Assembly: GCA_050948825.1 (NCBI GenBank)
Contig: JBMNEO010000008.1
Location: forward strand, 1 to 64,000
Origin: DUQX01 sp050948825
Lineage (GTDB): Bacteria; Bacillota; Dethiobacteria; DTU022; UBA8154
Direction: 5' to 3'
Length of the DNA stretch: 64,000 nucleotides
In this document: in pieces, positions 62,750-64,000 of the stretch
Numbering within the stretch: the first letter of the stretch is position 1
Layout: each line of letters begins with the position of its first letter
Translations under genes and position numbers: made by a program
The notes under the pieces: model-generated
What the model was told of the DNA's origin: nothing
Seen by the model: only the letters and a program-made list of their open reading frames with translations
Databases searched by the model: none

Positions 62750-64000
62750 ATGAAACTAAAAGGTAAAAAACTCTTAATTATGGGTGGGCCAGCTCTTGCT
62801 TGCGACATAGTAAAAAAGGCCAGGTTACTAGGAATTTATACCATAGTTACTGATTGGTATCCAGAATCTTTATCGCCAGCCAAAAAGATTGCTGATGAAT
62901 CATTTATGATCAGCACTTCTGATGTTGATGCTGTTGTAAGCTTGATAAGACAAGAGAAAAATTGATGGTGTAATAACAGGATTTACTGACTCGACACTTC
63001 AATATTATCAGAAAGTGTGTGAAAAGGCTGAGCTTCCTTGTTATGCGACAGCAGAACAAATAGGTATCTCTACAGACAAACGGAAATTTAAGAATATGTG
63101 TAAGAAATACAATGTACCAGTGGTAGAAGAGTATTGTATTGATGATATATTTGATTCTAATCAACTAAAGAGGATTCAAGTTTCCAGTTGTTATTAAACC
63201 AGTAGATAACAGTGGTGCTAGGGGGATTTCAATTTGTAACAATAGACAGGAATTTATTCGGGCATATGAAAAAGCATTATCATTTTCAGAAAGTAAGTCG
63301 GTAATTGTTGAACGTTATATGAGAGCTAAAGAGGCTACAATTTTTTATGTGTTTCGTGACGGGGCAATATTTCTTATGGGTATTGGCGATAGACACACCA
63401 AAAATAATCAAGAAGGTTTTATTTCATTACCGGTTGCTTATATATTCCCATCTCGTTATTTAAATAATTATTTAGAAGAACAGAATTCAAAAGTAATTGA
63501 AATGTTTAACTCATTAAAGATGAAAAATGGAATGGTATTTATTCAATCATTTATAGAAGATGAAAAGTATATTTTTTATGAGATGGGTTTTAGATTGACA
63601 GGTTCATTAGAATACAAAATTATGGAACCTTTAATTGGAATAAATCACCTTGAATTGATGATTGAATTTTCTATAACAGGAAAAATGGGAGAAACAGATT
63701 TATTTAAAAATTTGAACCCAAAGTATAGTTCTTATGGTTGCAATATCACCTTATTGGCTCGCCCGGGTCAAATCGGTAAAATAGAAGGTATTAAAACACT
63801 CTTTTCATTTCCTGAAGTAATTGATGTTTTTCCATCATACAAAGAAGGGGATGTTATTCCGGATATTGCTAAAGGAACGCTTCAGCAAGTTGTATTAAGA
63901 GTCTTTGCTGTCACAAGAACAAAAGCTGAATTAATTAAAGTAATAGAGAAAATTCATGATGTTATAAGAGTAACATCGATAAGCGGGGAAAATATGTTGT
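62750..64000 (+). pseudogene. ATP-grasp ligase, partial, two frameshifts
   Basis: This is an ATP-grasp protein of the carbamoyl-phosphate-synthase-like kind. The N-terminal pre-ATP-grasp fold (KKLLIMGGPALACDIVKKAR) is read from ATG 62750, after GGAGAAAG. The frame breaks at an extra A near 62955-62960 and again near 63170-63180; the correct frame then gives FPVVIKPVDNSGARGISI, a standard nucleotide-binding segment, and runs open beyond the window end. It is probably part of the polysaccharide or amino-sugar cluster begun by the DegT gene. The substrate is unknown. Confidence 0.85.

Overview
The window looks like draft chromosome of an anaerobic, spore-forming Firmicute, probably close to Peptococcaceae/Desulfotomaculum relatives. 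This is inferred from a GerMN-domain anti-sigma protein, ferredoxin-dependent 2-oxoacid oxidoreductase, a molybdenum hydroxylase, sigma-54 PAS regulators, TRAP importers, strong AGGAGG-type ribosome binding sites and moderate GC. No rRNA, tRNA, CRISPR array, transposase or phage gene was recognised. The sequence is rough. Several genes outside the repeat carry single-base frameshifts, many in homopolymers, so some 'broken' genes may be sequencing errors.

Region 1 (1-18077) is a direct tandem duplication of about 9.05 kb. The unit reads: 3' part of an amino-acid ABC permease, ABC ATPase, amidohydrolase, YchF-like GTPase, FMN-riboswitch-controlled riboflavin transporter, ECF sigma factor with a membrane anti-sigma/GerMN protein, sigma-54 activator, and acyl-CoA dehydrogenase with a sigma-54 promoter. 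Copy 2 (9029-18077) is intact apart from the permease 5' end. Copy 1 is riddled with one-base indels over its first ~6 kb, but has only substitutions, nearly all silent, at its 3' end.

Region 2 (19-26.9 kb) holds a PadR regulator, a three-subunit molybdenum hydroxylase, then an IlvD-family dehydratase with a split UxaA/SuyAB-type dehydratase or lyase. Region 3 (27.1-28.6 kb) is a rearranged TRAP large-permease gene with an inverted, chimeric 5' piece. Region 4 (29.1-43.0 kb) has two TRAP operons, a DUF3237 protein, a GntR/FadR regulator, and a run of DUF169 protein, SDR dehydrogenase, unusual radical SAM protein, acyl-CoA ligase and enolase-superfamily enzyme. This looks like import, activation and remodelling of a carboxylic acid.

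Region 5 (43.7-53.3 kb) combines a four-subunit 2-oxoacid:ferredoxin oxidoreductase, two near-identical opine-dehydrogenase-family paralogues flanking a third TRAP operon, and a leucine-dehydrogenase-like enzyme. Read together it suggests an opine-type (N-carboxyalkyl amino acid) uptake and oxidation pathway ending in acyl-CoA and reduced ferredoxin. This is the best candidate in the window for an undescribed system.

Region 6 (53.3-64 kb) is more housekeeping: frameshifted asparagine synthetase, mnmG with an odd Ala/Asp repeat insert, a YhcC-type radical SAM gene with a long insert, acpS, a Doc toxin with an AbrB-type antitoxin, a MarR-like regulator, and the start of a polysaccharide or nucleotide-sugar cluster (DegT aminotransferase, ATP-grasp ligase running off the window).
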